Assembly: GCA_964450955.1 (NCBI GenBank)
Contig: CAYVFI010000030.1
Span: forward strand, 1 to 64,000
Source: CAYNWT01 sp964450955
GTDB lineage: Bacteria > Planctomycetota > Planctomycetia > Planctomycetales > Planctomycetaceae
Direction of reading: 5' to 3'
Length of the DNA: 64,000 bases
Shown here: piece after piece, positions 63,395 to 64,000 of the stretch
How positions within the stretch are numbered: the first letter of the stretch is position 1
How the letters are laid out: each line of letters opens with the position of its first letter
Program-made: the position numbers and the translations under genes
Notes under the pieces: generated by a model
What the model was told of the DNA's origin: nothing
Databases searched by the model: none
Seen by the model: the letters and a program-made list of their open reading frames with translations, nothing else

Positions 63395-64000
63395 TTAGCC
63401 GCCCCGCTTCACCATCTCTGCAACCCACACCGGGACATAAGGGCTTATGCAACCCTTTTGCTTCGGCCAGTCTCCGTAGAGGCCGATTTTCTCCCCGATG
63501 GCAACCGCACGCTTGCGATGCCTGGTGAACTTCATGCCAATCGCGCCAAGGGTATTATTCATCGTCCACTGTGTTTCCGGCTTTGCTTTGGGCATCTCCT
63601 TTTCTATGCGAGTCAGCAGCTCGTCCACATCACCAACATCCTGCCCTTTGTTAATCATCGATGCGGCAAGATGCCAGCCGGCCCGCGAGACACAACTGTC
63701 CTTTTCGCTTTTCTTCATCCACTTCTTGCGCAGCTTGTCCTTCTCGGCATCCGGCTGGTGCTTGATGATGTACGACTGCAGCCAATCGGTCACCCACGAG
63801 AAGCAAGTCTCGCGCACCATCGTGTCGAGTTCCTTTGCTGAGAGAGCCCTGGGCTGCATGATGAGGATCGCCAACATCTGCGCATCCATGTTGCCGGTCT
63901 TCCACAGTTTTTGACCGAGCTCGTGATCGGTCTTAAGCTTCTTCGCGAGCTTGCGAAGATCGCCGGTCTTGCAGCCAAACTGTTTGTCTGGCGGTATGCC
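63395..64000 (-). CDS. DNA alkylation repair (AlkD-like) protein, cut by the window edge
   Basis: The visible 201 codons run from the right edge to a stop at 63395. The frame continues without interruption through 64000 upstream of the ATG at 63889, giving GIPPDKQFGCKTGDLRKLAK, KLWKTGNMDAQMLAILIM and the rest, so the Met is internal and the N-terminus lies beyond the window. The HEAT-like repeats and LWKTGN..AQMLAI pattern fit the AlkD/AlkC-type family, which removes alkylated bases from DNA. The catalytic Asp/Trp cannot be judged from this part alone. Confidence 0.75.
   Translation of the reverse strand, partial: GIPPDKQFGCKTGDLRKLAKKLKTDHELGQKLWKTGNMDAQMLAILIMQPRALSAKELDTMVRETCFSWVTDWLQSYIIKHQPDAEKDKLRKKWMKKSEKDSCVSRAGWHLAASMINKGQDVGDVDELLTRIEKEMPKAKPETQWTMNNTLGAIGMKFTRHRKRAVAIGEKIGLYGDWPKQKGCISPYVPVWVAEMVKRGG

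Noticed and set aside
1..64000. tRNA or rRNA genes
   Set aside because: No cloverleaf or conserved T-loop sequence was recognised on reading; a tRNAscan run would settle it.
1..64000. Insertion sequence or prophage genes
   Set aside because: No transposase, integrase or phage structural protein was recognised; the only mobile-type elements are REP-like palindromes.

Overview
This window looks like a piece of a planctomycete chromosome. The most telling genes are a planctomycete cytochrome C / DUF1549 / DUF1553 protein (33352-35790) followed directly by a Tat-exported DUF1501 protein (35780-37348). Supporting signs are several secreted sulfatases with formylglycine-type Cys motifs, an ECF sigma factor beside a zinc-ribbon Ser/Thr kinase, a giant alpha-2-macroglobulin, and many secreted carbohydrate-active hydrolases. 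No genus is claimed. A near-consensus ParB (parS) box at 20614-20629 suggests the window may lie in the origin-proximal part of the chromosome.

Layout. 305-3545: an Alg44-like / Alg8-like pair for an exported, alginate-like polysaccharide. 3958-6143: cytochrome-assembly-type membrane protein plus hemA, overlapping by 4 bp. 6165-13718: sulfatase, nucleoside hydrolase, iron alcohol dehydrogenase, asparaginase-domain protein, a 36-bp tandem repeat array, a beta-propeller glycosidase and cysS. 13766-14274: a REP-like palindrome and two tandem small-RNA genes on the minus strand. 14393-20428: a 2011-aa alpha-2-macroglobulin whose thioester motif is lost. 20879-25407: a degenerate SbcD/Mre11-like protein and a Rad50/YhaN-like ATPase fused to two DUF4332-type helix-hairpin domains. 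25625-30626: small BON-like protein, acidic-tailed membrane protein, Gly-rich lipoprotein, and a DEAD-box helicase with a very long N-terminal extension. 31049-33043: a SUKH-like / LRR-like membrane cluster with one nonsense-interrupted paralog. 33352-41921: DUF1549/DUF1501 pair carrying an in-frame REPIN-like insertion, cupin, PhyH-type oxygenase, PQQ-propeller protein, NhaR-like LysR regulator and a hibernation factor. 41978-47415: a type I secretion-like ABC / HlyD / TolC set with an unusual ATPase. 47696-54068: carbonic anhydrase, a DsbD-N-like gene split by TGA, and the ECF sigma / kinase pair. 54280-64000: an all-minus catabolic cluster (double esterase with SMP-30 domain, sialate-O-acetylesterase-like protein, sulfatase, NTF2-like protein, a sulfatase-remnant/esterase chimera, aldo/keto reductase) and a DNA-alkylation-repair gene that runs off the right edge.

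The most exciting observation is the pair of about 82-83-nt non-coding transcripts at 13946-14028 and 14167-14248 (minus strand). Each has a sigma-54 (-24/-12) promoter, a 10-bp hairpin with a conserved C-rich loop, a conserved linker containing GUCCUU (complementary to Shine-Dalgarno sequences), and a perfect intrinsic terminator ending in seven U. The two copies differ by compensatory changes in the stems, so selection appears to act on RNA structure. All calls come from reading the sequence; no database search or folding program was run.
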